From Kerstersia gyiorum (GTDB lineage Bacteria > Pseudomonadota > Gammaproteobacteria > Burkholderiales > Burkholderiaceae_B), in contig NZ_SGWZ01000001.1 of NCBI RefSeq assembly GCF_004216755.1, forward strand, positions 1,302,001 through 1,366,000: a stretch of DNA of 64,000 nucleotides, read 5' to 3'. A program made the position numbers and the translations under genes. Under the pieces are notes generated by a model, which had not been told where the DNA came from, made no database searches, and saw only the letters and a program-made list of their open reading frames with translations. Below are positions 16,500-25,353 of this stretch, in pieces. Position 1 is the first letter of the stretch; every line of letters starts with the position of its first letter.

Positions 16500-16596
16500 T
16501 GTCCGCAGGCCTGCCTGCCGCCCCTGTGTGGCACGCGGCCTGCACCGTTCCATCAATTAGAAAAATACTGGTTTATCCACCAGGCAGGAGACAACA

Positions 16597-17646
16597 ATGA
16601 AAACTCGCAACATTTCCCAGGCAGGAGCAGGTCGCGGCCGTGGCGCAGCGCTGTGCGCGGCCATCATGATGGTGTGGGGCGCGGCGGCGGCGCAAGCCGC
16701 GGATATCCGCGACCAGCGGGTCAAGTTCAGCTATCCGGTGGCCCAGGACAATCCGGTGGGCATTGCCGTGGATCACTACGCGAAACTGGTGGAGCAGAAA
16801 AGCGGTGGCCGCATCAAGGTGACCGGCTACCCCAACGCGACGCTGGGCAATGAAATCCAGGCCATGTCCTCGGCGCAGGGTGGCATCCTTGAAATGACGG
16901 TCGTGTCTACCGCCGGAGCGGCCGGCAACGTCAAGGAACTGGCCATCTTCGACCTGCCGTTCATCTTCCAGAGCCCGGAGGAAGCGGATGCCGTGATTGA
17001 CAGCGAAGTCGGCCAGCAACTGCTCGACAAATTCTCGGCCAAAGGGCTGGTCGGCATGTGCTACCTGGATTATGGCTTTCGCCAGGTGACCAACAGCAAG
17101 CATCCCATCAACCGGCTGGAAGATTTCCGCGACCTGAAGATACGCACCTTGCAGAACCGGGTATACATCGACATCTTCAAGGCGCTGGGGGCGAACCCCT
17201 TGCCGCTGCCGTATCCGGAGACCTACACGGCGCTGGAAACGAAGGCGATAGATGGACAGGAAAGCTCGTTCCTGGTCACGAAGTCCAGTTCGTACCAGGA
17301 TATCCAGAAGTACCTGAGCGAGACACGCCATGTCTATCTGCCCGCCGTGGTCATGGCCAGCAAGAAATTCTGGGACAAGCTCAATGATGAAGAACGTGGC
17401 GTGCTGCAATCGGCCTGCGTGGAAACCCAGGCGTTTCACCGGGATCTGAGCCGCCAGATGGAGGCGGACGTAGTCAAGGAACTGACTGCCGCAGGCATGG
17501 TTTTCAACTCGATAGATCCGGCAGAGCACGAGCGCATGGTGGAAGTGACGGCGCCAGTAGTCGAAAAGTACAAGCCAGAACTCGGGGCGGCGCTGGTGGA
17601 CCGCACGCTGGAGATCATCAGCGAAGCCCGCAACAAGGCCAACTGA
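16597..17646 (+). CDS. TRAP transporter substrate-binding protein (DctP family)
   Basis: A 349-residue periplasmic protein with an unusually long Arg-rich n-region before the signal-peptide core (AALCAAIMMVWGAAAAQAAD). The mature part follows DctP architecture: FSYPVAQDNPVGIAVDHYA, then LEDFRDLKIRTLQNRVYIDI. The Arg in LKIRTL corresponds to the residue that normally binds the substrate carboxylate, so an organic acid ligand is likely. The matching DctQ and DctM genes are at 12446-14296, split off by the regulator and two enzyme genes. A GC-rich hairpin follows the stop codon. Confidence 0.92.
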   Translation: MKTRNISQAGAGRGRGAALCAAIMMVWGAAAAQAADIRDQRVKFSYPVAQDNPVGIAVDHYAKLVEQKSGGRIKVTGYPNATLGNEIQAMSSAQGGILEMTVVSTAGAAGNVKELAIFDLPFIFQSPEEADAVIDSEVGQQLLDKFSAKGLVGMCYLDYGFRQVTNSKHPINRLEDFRDLKIRTLQNRVYIDIFKALGANPLPLPYPETYTALETKAIDGQESSFLVTKSSSYQDIQKYLSETRHVYLPAVVMASKKFWDKLNDEERGVLQSACVETQAFHRDLSRQMEADVVKELTAAGMVFNSIDPAEHERMVEVTAPVVEKYKPELGAALVDRTLEIISEARNKAN

Positions 17647-17653
17647 TTCCTGG

Positions 17654-17675
17654 GCGGCGCCTCCGCGCCGCTTTC
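17654..17675 (+). terminator. Hairpin after the TRAP binding-protein gene
   Basis: GCGGCGC (17654-17660), loop CTCC, GCGCCGC (17665-17671), followed by TTTCC. The T tract is weak, so partial termination or 3'-end protection of the binding-protein message is more likely than a full stop before the dehydrogenase genes. Confidence 0.5.
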
Positions 17676-17761
17676 CGGTAGCACGGCAGTAGCAGGCTGG
17701 CGCAGGCGCGCAGGCCTGCCTGCTGCTGCCAGCCGGGAAAACTATCCAAGGAGCAAAAAGC

Positions 17762-18511
17762 ATGGATGTCGATAGACTTCCCTATGACCTCAGCGGCCAG
17801 CGTGTGCTGGTGACAGGCGCTTGCGGTGGCATCGGACAGGCGACGGCACGCCTGTGTGCACGCCTGGGCGCCGAGCTGGTGTTGACCGATTGCGTGGCGC
17901 CGCCTGCGGGGTTCATGGAGGCGCTGCCAGACAGCGCCAGCCGCGACCATCATTTCGTGGTCTGCGATGTCCGCGACCGCATGGCAGTGGAGGCGCTGTG
18001 CGCTGCCCATGCGCCCGTTCATGCGGCGATTCTCAATGCCGGCGTGTATGCGTTGAAGTCCTGGGAGGATGAGGACTGGAACGACAGCCTGGCCGAAACG
18101 ATGGACGTCAATCTGGCCGGACCGGTGAATTTCGCTCGCGCCCTGTTGCCAGGCATGAAGGCCGCAGGCTATGGCCGCCTGGCGGTTGTCGGTTCGATCG
18201 CGGCGCATACCGGCGGTTCCTTTGCCCATGCGCCGGTCCACTATGCGGCTTCCAAGGGGGCGCTGCACAGCTTTACACGTTGGCTGGCACGCCGCGCCGC
18301 ACCGGAAGTCATGGTGAACCTGGTGGCGCCGGGGGCCATTGCCACGCGTATGGTCGCCATGGCTGATCCTGCCATGATGCAGAACGTGCCGGTGCCGCGG
18401 TTCGGCCGTCCGGAAGAGGTGGCCTGGCCGCTGGCCTTTCTGTGCTCGCCGGGTGCCAGTTTCATTTGCGGCATCACCCTGGACGTCAATGGCGGCGCCT
18501 ATTTGCGCTGA
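17762..18511 (+). CDS. Short-chain dehydrogenase/reductase (SDR) 1
   Basis: A 249-residue classical SDR. The NAD(P)-binding motif is VLVTGACGGIGQA near residue 15, NAG appears in AAILNAGVYAL, and the catalytic Ser and Tyr-x-x-x-Lys are in VVGSIAAHTGG and HYAASKGALHS. The C-terminus GITLDVNGGAY is standard. The acidic residue after the second beta strand (VLTDCVAP) favours NAD over NADP. It is the first of three consecutive SDR genes, probably oxidising successive hydroxyl groups or acting on different stereoisomers in the same pathway. Confidence 0.88.
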   Translation: MDVDRLPYDLSGQRVLVTGACGGIGQATARLCARLGAELVLTDCVAPPAGFMEALPDSASRDHHFVVCDVRDRMAVEALCAAHAPVHAAILNAGVYALKSWEDEDWNDSLAETMDVNLAGPVNFARALLPGMKAAGYGRLAVVGSIAAHTGGSFAHAPVHYAASKGALHSFTRWLARRAAPEVMVNLVAPGAIATRMVAMADPAMMQNVPVPRFGRPEEVAWPLAFLCSPGASFICGITLDVNGGAYLR

Positions 18512-18540
18512 GCAATCCGGGTGCGGCAGGGGAGAAAAAC

Positions 18541-19329
18541 ATGCATGAACACACAGGGGACGCCTGGCGCGGCTTGCGGGTCATGGTCAGTGCAGGTGCT
18601 TCCGGCATCGGGTTGGCCATCGCCCAGGCATTTGCGCGCGCAGGCGCTCGGGTGCATATCAGTGATATTGCTGCCGGGCCGCTGGCCGTGGCACTGGAAA
18701 CTTTGCCGGGTGGCGGAGCTTGCGTGGCCGACGCCAGCGATGCGGCTGCGGTAGATAGCTGGTTCCGGACGGCGCTGGCAGACCTGGGCGGGCTGGATGT
18801 GCTGGTGAACAACGCCGGTATCGCCGGGCCGACGGCCGGCATCGAAAACATCGAACCGGCACAGTGGGACCAGGTGATGGCCGTGAACCTGCGCAGTCAG
18901 TTCTTGTGTACGCGGCTGGCAGTGCCGGCGCTGCGGCAGTCCGGCAGGGGCGTCATCATCAACCTGAGTTCGGTGGCGGGCCGCCTGGGCTATCCATTGC
19001 GAACGCCTTATGCGGCATCCAAGTGGGCCGTCGTCGGGCTGACCCAGAGCCTGGCGCTGGAACTGGGGGGCGATGACATTACGGTCAATGCCATCCTGCC
19101 GGGCATCGTGGATAGCGAACGCTCGCGGACGGTCACGGAGACCAAGGCTCGTGCCAGGGGGGTAAGCGTCGCCGAGCAGGAAGCCCTCATCCTGGGCAAT
19201 GTGGCATTGCATCGCAAGGTGCCGCTGCAGGACGTGGCCGCAACGGCGCTGTTCCTGGCCTCGCCTGCGGGCCGCAGTTTCACTGGCCAGAATTTCAATG
19301 TCTGCGCCGGCATACAAACCTTGATCTGA
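18541..19329 (+). CDS. Short-chain dehydrogenase/reductase (SDR) 2
   Basis: A 262-residue classical SDR starting at ATG 18541 behind GGGGAGA. The cofactor loop reads VMVSAGASGIGLA, so the usual Thr-Gly at its start is Ser-Ala, a mild deviation. The remaining motifs are intact: VLVNNAGIAGP, NLSSVAGRLG (Ser), PYAASKWAVVGL (Tyr-x-x-x-Lys). Asp in HISDIAAG suggests NAD. It lies 29 bases after SDR 1 and 3 bases before SDR 3. Substrate not inferable. Confidence 0.88.
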   Translation: MHEHTGDAWRGLRVMVSAGASGIGLAIAQAFARAGARVHISDIAAGPLAVALETLPGGGACVADASDAAAVDSWFRTALADLGGLDVLVNNAGIAGPTAGIENIEPAQWDQVMAVNLRSQFLCTRLAVPALRQSGRGVIINLSSVAGRLGYPLRTPYAASKWAVVGLTQSLALELGGDDITVNAILPGIVDSERSRTVTETKARARGVSVAEQEALILGNVALHRKVPLQDVAATALFLASPAGRSFTGQNFNVCAGIQTLI

Positions 19330-19332
19330 ACA

Positions 19333-20118
19333 ATGACCATGAACACTCATTATTTTGAGCAGACCTTCGGCCTGCAGGGCCGTGTCGCATGCATTACCGG
19401 CAGTGCGTCCGGCCTGGGGCTGGCCATCGCCCGGCATCTGGGGCTGGCAGGCGCGCGCGTGGTGATCAACGACCTGGATGCAGCGCGCTGCGCGGCGGCG
19501 GTGCAAGCGCTGGCCGAAGAAGGCATCCAGGCGCGCCACGCCGTGTTCAATGTGGCCAGCGCCGATGAGGTCGAGGCAGCAATGGCCGGTCTGGTGGCGG
19601 CGGGCTGGGCACCGGCCATTCTCGTGAGCAATGCAGGCAATCAGAACCGCAAGCCTGTCGTGGACATGACGCAACAGGAATGGCAGGCACTGTTCGATGT
19701 GCATGTGAACGGCGCCTTCAATTGCGCGCACGCCGTTCTGCCACACATGCAGCAGGCGGGCTTCGGCCGCATCGTCATGATGTCCTCAGTTGCAGGGCAG
19801 GCCTGCATGCCAGGCATCGCGGCCTATGCCTCGGCCAAGGGCGCCATTGCCGCTTTCACGCGCGCGCTGGCGGTGGAGTATGGCGCGTCAGGCATTACGG
19901 CCAATGCCTTGGCCCCCGGTTTTGTGCGCACCCGCTTCACGCAGGGCCTGCAGGAACGGGACGGGTTTGATGATTTCCTGCGCCAGGCGGTGCCGTTGGG
20001 GCGCTGGGCGACGCCGGACGATATTGCACCCGCCGTGGTGTATCTGGCATCCGCCGCCGGGGCATTCGTCAACGGGCAGGTGCTGGCGCTTGATGGCGGC
20101 ATGCTGGCGCGCATGTAG
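19333..20118 (+). CDS. Short-chain dehydrogenase/reductase (SDR) 3
   Basis: A 261-residue classical SDR with all motifs: ACITGSASGLGLAIA, the Asp of VVINDLDA that prefers NAD, VSNAGNQN, the catalytic Ser in VMMSSVAGQA and YASAKGAIAAF. The sequence resembles gluconate 5-dehydrogenase and 3-oxoacyl reductase-like members (NAGNQNRKPVVDMTQQEW), a group with broad polyol and keto-acid specificity. It ends the tight SDR trio. Confidence 0.88.
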   Translation: MTMNTHYFEQTFGLQGRVACITGSASGLGLAIARHLGLAGARVVINDLDAARCAAAVQALAEEGIQARHAVFNVASADEVEAAMAGLVAAGWAPAILVSNAGNQNRKPVVDMTQQEWQALFDVHVNGAFNCAHAVLPHMQQAGFGRIVMMSSVAGQACMPGIAAYASAKGAIAAFTRALAVEYGASGITANALAPGFVRTRFTQGLQERDGFDDFLRQAVPLGRWATPDDIAPAVVYLASAAGAFVNGQVLALDGGMLARM

Positions 20119-20162
20119 CCCAGGCCCGGGCCTTTTCTAAGCAGGAATGAGGGAGTTTTTCA

Positions 20163-20465
20163 ATGTATATGCATATTGTATTGATGGCCCTGGATGAGTC
20201 GGCGGATGCCGGATTTTTCGAACGGGTGGAACACTATGCGCAGCGCATCCGCCAGGAGTGCGACGGTGTGCTGCTGTATGGCCTGCATGTCAATGAAGCG
20301 GCGCGTTCCCAGGGCTATGGCTACGCCATGGTGTCGGGTTTTGTGTCCAGCCATGCCCATGAGGAATACCAGGTGAGTCCGGCCCATCAGGAAATGAAGG
20401 CCTGGATGACGCCCTTCATCGAGCGTATGGTGGTATTCGACAGTCCGGTGGCAGACGCCTGCTGA
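20163..20465 (+). CDS. Small Dabb-like (stress-responsive alpha/beta barrel) protein
   Basis: A 100-residue protein from ATG 20163 behind GAGGGAG. The opening MHIVLMALDESADAGFFERV and the later GYAMVSGFVSSHAHEEYQVSPAH resemble Dabb/ferredoxin-like dimeric barrels, where a short His-containing loop follows the third strand. Members include tailoring cyclases and small aromatic-pathway enzymes as well as proteins of unknown role. It closes the + strand catabolic block and faces the convergent DUF1329 gene. Confidence 0.65.
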   Translation: MYMHIVLMALDESADAGFFERVEHYAQRIRQECDGVLLYGLHVNEAARSQGYGYAMVSGFVSSHAHEEYQVSPAHQEMKAWMTPFIERMVVFDSPVADAC

Positions 20466-20519
20466 GGTCATGGCGGCGCCGCACCTGTGGGCAGCGGCGG
20501 CACCGCCAGGGCTGCCGGC

Positions 20520-21869
20520 CTAGCGTATGCCTTCGCCTGCCATGGCATCGGGCGTGAAGACGGAGTCCGGCTGCCGCTCCCGTACCACAAATGGTGGATT
20601 GGCCGAAGCTCGGGAATTGATGCCGGAGATGAAGGCGGTTTCCGCCAGCAGATCGTGGGCGCCAAAAACAGCGGGCAGCAGCGCAGGCATATCCGGCGCC
20701 ACGACGGGCGCCACCCAGGTCATTTTCCACAACTGCCCATGGCCGTCCCAGCGTTCGCCCAGCGTGCAGATCCAGGTGTCCTCGTCGCAGTAGTAGCGGC
20801 TGCGTGGCGCCTGGTGACGCTTGCCTGCACGCAGCGTGGCGTCTATTACCCAAACTCGGTGTTTTTCCCAGCGCATGTACTCCGGTTTTACATGATGGGG
20901 CGCCATGACATCCTCGTCGGTTGCCGCGCCGAAAATGCGGTTGTTGTTGTAGGGAATGAACATCTCCTGCTTGCCCACCAGTTTCCAGTCGTAGCGGTCC
21001 AGCCGGCCGAAAAATCCGTAGGCTTCATCGACCGACGTAATGCCTCCGGTTGATGGGTCCGGCGTATCGCAACAGGGGTTGGGCAGCTTGCGCACGCGGC
21101 GCTGTCCGGTGAGATACAGCCAGACCTGGGTTTTGTCCTGGTCCAGATTTTCTATGCCCACGATGGCGTCACCGGCACGTATTGCCGGTGCGCGTGTCAG
21201 CAGGCGCAGCTTGGAAAACTCGCCGGAGTCGTAAAAGGTTTCGGGTGAGCCGTCCTGGTAATAGAACGGATATTGATAGTCGCTGGTAATGTCGGTGATC
21301 TTCACCAGCTTGCCGTTGGCGGTTGCCTGGTATTGCGATGGCGAACGCTGCAAGGCCACGCCCTGCCAGCGCAACAGGTGGTTCCACATGACTTCCGTCC
21401 CGGATTGCGGAATGGGGAAGGGGACGCCGCCGAAGGCACCGCGCACGTCGTCGCCTTCCAGCTGGCCACGCGTGGCATTGGCATAGGTGTTGTCGTAGAC
21501 CCATTGCGGCGCTGATGCCGTGCGCCGCGTGGGATAGACGTCAAGATGGAATGAGTCTGGGTATTTCTGCAGCAGGGCGCGGGTGCCTTCCGACAGCTGA
21601 GTAGCGTATTCGCCCATGTTTTGCGCGTTGATCTGGTAGAGCGGCTTGTCGGCTGCAAAGGGGTCGGTGCGCGGGTCGGGCAGGGGCGTGGTGTAGCCGC
21701 CTTCCCAGGGCGGAATGGAACCGTCGGCATTGCCGGCGCGTTCGGCGCCGAAGGGCGTGAGGTCCTGCTTCAGGCGTTCGGCCTGCGCGGCATCGACACC
21801 GGCGCGTGCGCCGCTGGCCAACAGCGCCATTGTCAGGGCCAGAGGCAAGGTAGTACGCAGAAAGGTCAT
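20520..21869 (-). CDS. DUF1329 family periplasmic/outer-membrane protein
   Basis: A 449-residue protein with a signal peptide (MTFLRTTLPLALTMALLASG ending ARAG). DUF1329 traits include LTPFGAERAGNADGSIPPWE near the N-terminus, GVPFPIPQSGTEVMWNHLLR, and the late YMRWEKHRVWVIDATLR and SRYYCDEDTWICTLGERWDG. The fold is related to LolA/LolB-like lipoprotein carriers. DUF1329 genes typically pair with DUF1302 and an MMPL transporter, as here. The group is associated with handling hydrophobic compounds at the envelope, but no precise activity is established to my knowledge. Confidence 0.9.
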   Translation of the reverse strand: MTFLRTTLPLALTMALLASGARAGVDAAQAERLKQDLTPFGAERAGNADGSIPPWEGGYTTPLPDPRTDPFAADKPLYQINAQNMGEYATQLSEGTRALLQKYPDSFHLDVYPTRRTASAPQWVYDNTYANATRGQLEGDDVRGAFGGVPFPIPQSGTEVMWNHLLRWQGVALQRSPSQYQATANGKLVKITDITSDYQYPFYYQDGSPETFYDSGEFSKLRLLTRAPAIRAGDAIVGIENLDQDKTQVWLYLTGQRRVRKLPNPCCDTPDPSTGGITSVDEAYGFFGRLDRYDWKLVGKQEMFIPYNNNRIFGAATDEDVMAPHHVKPEYMRWEKHRVWVIDATLRAGKRHQAPRSRYYCDEDTWICTLGERWDGHGQLWKMTWVAPVVAPDMPALLPAVFGAHDLLAETAFISGINSRASANPPFVVRERQPDSVFTPDAMAGEGIR

Positions 21870-21898
21870 GGCGGGAATTCCTTGTTTTTAGAGCGGGA

Positions 21899-23536
21899 TC
21901 AGAAGGAGCGCTGTACGGACAGCGCAATGAAATCTCGGTCCTTCATGCTTTGCAGGTAGGACACGCTGTTATTGACCAGATACGGGCCGGACGGGCCGAA
22001 ATAATGGTTGTAGTGGGCAGTGATCTGCCAGGTGTTCAGGTAATTCATGTTCAGGCCGATATTGATGTTGCCCACGTGGTTGCCGTAGAACGAATCCACC
22101 ATGGACGAGTTACCGAACCCGATGCCCATGCCGATCGGCACGCCCACATCCAGGCCCGGCAGGACCTGGCGGTAGCGTGGTTCATAGGAAAAGCGGATGT
22201 TGACTGCGTCGCGGTCCGCGTTTGGATTGAGCGCCTGCGGGTTGTGGGTGATGCTCATGCGCCGGTTGAAGGCGATTTCTCCGGAGAAATCCGATTCGCG
22301 GGCGATGAAGTTCGGTCCGAAGCTGGCCAGCCAGGACATCTGGGCGTGCAAGGTCTTGCCGATGGCATAGAGTGCATTACCGTGGTTGTCGCCGCCGCCC
22401 GTGCTGTTGTCCTGCAGGTCGCTGGACAGCGGCATGTTGTCGCGCATCGAGACTTCCGCAGCGACGTTCCAGTCGCCGAAAGACCGGCTGGCGCTGGCGC
22501 CGAATGCGCGTATGCCTTCGTGGTAGGCCAATTGGTAGAGGCCGACAAGGCCGGTATGCGGGTCGATGCCGGCTGGGTCATAGAAACGGCCGTAGAGTTG
22601 CGGCGTCTTGGCGTGGTAACGGATGGCGTACAGGCCGAAATCGCTTTCGCCGACGCGCAAACGCAGTTGTACGCCGCCTTGCCCGCCATTGCTGGGTTTC
22701 ATGTCGGGGCCGCGCACCAGCCCCATGGCGCCTCCGCCGGGAATCAGGGGGCCGCCCAGTAATAGACGCTCGGCGCCTGCGCCGATGATGTCGGAGGTCG
22801 AAAAGTAGCTGCCCGAGCCCGGCAACCGGGTTTCCTCCCAATGGAACTGGTAATAGGCGCCGACCGAAATGCGGGGGGTAATTTGCAGCTGCATGGATAC
22901 CTGGGGCACGGGACGGATCAGTTCCTTGAACTGTGTGCCGGGCACGGACAGGCCTTTGACCGCATCTATCGGTGCCTGGCCGGCGGCGATGCCGTTATCG
23001 CCGAAGTACAGGCTTTCTCCCCAGAGCAGGGAGTGGCGGCCGGCGCGAAAGGAAAGTTTGGTGCTGCCGATTTCGGTGGAGCCGAAGGCAAAGGCATCGA
23101 GCAGTTCGGCCTTGCGGCCGTGCAGCTTCTCGGTGGCGCGGGTGAATTCGTAGTAGGGAACCGACAGCGCATTGGCGGTTGCCGGCGAGTGGTTGTCGTT
23201 GTCGCGGTTGTAAATGCTGTCGTACCAGGCAGCGCCGGAAACCCGTACGCCAAAGCGCTGGTAGACGATATCCAGTTCGGACAACAGGTCGAAGCGCTGG
23301 GAAATGAAGCCACGCCCCAGGTTACGGTCGCCATCGTCGCCATTGACTGTATCCGGGCCGTCGACCAGCGTGGCCGAGGGATGGCGCAGCCGCACGCCGG
23401 TGCTGTACTTCAGGGTGTTGTCCCAGCGTATGCGTACGTCGGGATTGCTCGTGCCGATCTCGGCTGCCTGTGCGGGCGTGCTCATCAGCCCCGCCGCCAT
23501 CATGCCTGCCAGTGGCCAGTAGGAAAGTCTGGGCAT
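21899..23536 (-). CDS. DUF1302 family outer-membrane beta-barrel protein
   Basis: A 545-residue protein, start at ATG 23536 behind AGAGGAA, with a signal peptide ending STPAQA. The body opens with DVRIRWDNTLKYSTGVRLR, typical of DUF1302. Further marks are FISQRFDLLSELDIVYQRFG and FRAGRHSLLWGESLYFGDN, and the C-terminal strand ends VQRSF. The predicted structure is a large barrel, related to proteins thought to transport hydrophobic substrates. Its gene precedes DUF1329 on the same transcript with a 29-base gap. Regulation probably depends on the LuxR-type gene upstream. Confidence 0.9.
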   Translation of the reverse strand: MPRLSYWPLAGMMAAGLMSTPAQAAEIGTSNPDVRIRWDNTLKYSTGVRLRHPSATLVDGPDTVNGDDGDRNLGRGFISQRFDLLSELDIVYQRFGVRVSGAAWYDSIYNRDNDNHSPATANALSVPYYEFTRATEKLHGRKAELLDAFAFGSTEIGSTKLSFRAGRHSLLWGESLYFGDNGIAAGQAPIDAVKGLSVPGTQFKELIRPVPQVSMQLQITPRISVGAYYQFHWEETRLPGSGSYFSTSDIIGAGAERLLLGGPLIPGGGAMGLVRGPDMKPSNGGQGGVQLRLRVGESDFGLYAIRYHAKTPQLYGRFYDPAGIDPHTGLVGLYQLAYHEGIRAFGASASRSFGDWNVAAEVSMRDNMPLSSDLQDNSTGGGDNHGNALYAIGKTLHAQMSWLASFGPNFIARESDFSGEIAFNRRMSITHNPQALNPNADRDAVNIRFSYEPRYRQVLPGLDVGVPIGMGIGFGNSSMVDSFYGNHVGNINIGLNMNYLNTWQITAHYNHYFGPSGPYLVNNSVSYLQSMKDRDFIALSVQRSF

Positions 23537-23938
23537 GGTCGTGGTTCCTCTTGGATGGATTGGAAATGCTCGCTTCGGCGTGCCGGCAGCCGCCGGTAGG
23601 CCTGCCAGCGCAACCAAGTATGGGAGGCGCGACCAGGGCGGTCATCTTGCAAACGGTAGATAGGGTGGATACCTAATGGTTAACGTCCATGCGGCAGAAC
23701 AGGCCGGTTCCAGGGCAGCGCCAGGACGTGCGGCGGCATGGCCGGGCACCCTGGACGGGAACGGCAGGCAGGGAATGGGGGGGCTAAAGGCGGAGAGCAG
23801 GCAGAGAAAAAATCAGGGGAAGGCGAGAAAGGTAGGGGTGTGGCCACGAGCACTGACGGTGGAGGTTCTGGTTTCCTTTAGGTTGCCCTTAGAGTCACCC
23901 TGCGGCTGTCCTCGGACAGCCGCAGGTCGGCGGCAGAA
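23537..23938. other. 402-base gene-free stretch between DUF1302 and the LuxR regulator
   Basis: It holds the upstream region of the DUF1302-DUF1329 operon (minus strand) and the 3' side of the LuxR-type gene, including the long hairpin at 23899. No credible coding frame or recognisable RNA was seen. Confidence 0.5.
23899..23926 (-). terminator. 13-bp GC-rich hairpin after the LuxR-type gene
   Basis: CCTGCGGCTGTCC (23899-23911) pairs with GGACAGCCGCAGG (23914-23926). It lies just beyond the stop codon of the minus-strand regulator but has no T tract, so it may block 3' degradation or need Rho. Confidence 0.5.
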
Positions 23939-25084
23939 TCAGGCGTCGGGTTCCATGTGCTGGCCCAGTACCGCCAGGTGCGCAGCTGCCGAATTCAGGA
24001 CGCGTCGTACCAGGTCTGCCTGGCGTCGCGCACCGGACTTCACCAGTACCTGGTTGAGCTGGTAGCGCGCTGTGCCGACGGTGACACCTCGTTTCTGAGC
24101 ATATTGCTCGACCGTCATGCCGGCGACCAGTGCACTGGCAAGCTGGGCCTCGGCTTCGGTCAGATCAAAGAGCGCACGCAGTGCGTCTGGCGGGACCTGG
24201 CCTGTCTGGTCTTCCGTGGCAATGGAAATCAGCAGGTAGGAAGCCGACGATTCATGCGCTGGCGTGACAGGTTGCAAGGCCAGCTGCAGCCTGCCCTGGA
24301 GGGTCTCCAGCGCCAGGTAGGTGGCGCTGTCACGCTGCAGGGCTTCCTGGCAGGCTTCGGCCAGGCGCTTCTGGGTGCCTGGCAGTCCTGCGCGCAATTC
24401 ACCGTTGCGTACTTGCAGGCCGGCGCCACGGTACAACAGCGTCTTGGCCTGCCGGTTGAGCCATTGCACCTGTCCTTGCGTATCGCACAGTACGAGCGCA
24501 CAGGGCCAGCGCTCCAGGTGACCATCCACCAGGGTCGCGGCAAAGCGGCCCTGGGTCATGGTTTCTGACAGCTGGGTGGCCTGTACGAAATGGGGCAGCA
24601 GGGCGCTCAGCATCTGCCGCTGGGCTTCCGAATACTCATGCGGGTCTTCCGGCTCGCGAAACAGGGCGACCGTGAAATAGCGGTCTGTATCCAACGGGGC
24701 GATGGCACCGATGAAACGCCCCAGGCCGATGTCGGCAAAGCGCCGCTGCAATTGTGCGCGGGCGCTGTATTCGGAAGGCGCGAACAGCGTGTCGTCACTG
24801 CCCAGGCCGTCCGTGCCGGAACGCTGGCGCAGCCGGCGTGCCTCCAGGCGCGGGTTGTGGTCGTCGGCAATGGCGGCCTGATAGCTATCGCTGTCGAAGC
24901 GTGAGTTGTACGACATCCAATACGGCACAGCGCGCTGGTCATCGAAGGAGACGCAGTAGACGGCTGCTGCCTTGGCTCCCAGTTCGTCGCACAGCAAGTC
25001 CAGGGCCTGGGTCCAGCACTCCGTGCGGGTACAGGAGCCGTACAGGTTGAACAACAGCGGAGCGAGAGTGGAAGCGGTGTTCAT
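23939..25084 (-). CDS. LuxR-type helix-turn-helix transcriptional regulator
   Basis: A 381-residue protein with a LuxR-like DNA-binding domain at the C-terminus: LFDLTEAEAQLASALVAGMT, then the recognition helix around GVTVGTARYQLNQVLVKSG. The centre (about 195-300) resembles a PAS-type sensor (CALVLCDTQGQVQWLNRQAK), and the N-terminal 180 residues have no clear assignment. This architecture is common next to DUF1302/DUF1329/MMPL gene sets and suggests small-ligand control of that module. It is divergent from the YCF48-like and MMPL genes, so it is placed to control both arms. Confidence 0.85.
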   Translation of the reverse strand: MNTASTLAPLLFNLYGSCTRTECWTQALDLLCDELGAKAAAVYCVSFDDQRAVPYWMSYNSRFDSDSYQAAIADDHNPRLEARRLRQRSGTDGLGSDDTLFAPSEYSARAQLQRRFADIGLGRFIGAIAPLDTDRYFTVALFREPEDPHEYSEAQRQMLSALLPHFVQATQLSETMTQGRFAATLVDGHLERWPCALVLCDTQGQVQWLNRQAKTLLYRGAGLQVRNGELRAGLPGTQKRLAEACQEALQRDSATYLALETLQGRLQLALQPVTPAHESSASYLLISIATEDQTGQVPPDALRALFDLTEAEAQLASALVAGMTVEQYAQKRGVTVGTARYQLNQVLVKSGARRQADLVRRVLNSAAAHLAVLGQHMEPDA

Positions 25085-25353
25085 GGAAAGCGGTTACGAC
25101 AGCTGAGATTACTTTAATTCTCAAGAAACAGACCTTTATGGTCACTTGAGGATTACCCCTATGGTTGGCACGCACGCGCCGCCGCGTCCTGGCCTGGCGG
25201 CATTTGGGCATAAACCCTATCTATTGTTTTGCAGATGACGCAGGCATGGACCGTCCGGATACTGCGGGCAGCGGTCAGGGAAGGTGTGGTTCACCTCCCG
25301 GCCTTTGCAACAGCAGGCGCAAACCCGGATTTGCGCGGGTAGGGGAAGCAAAC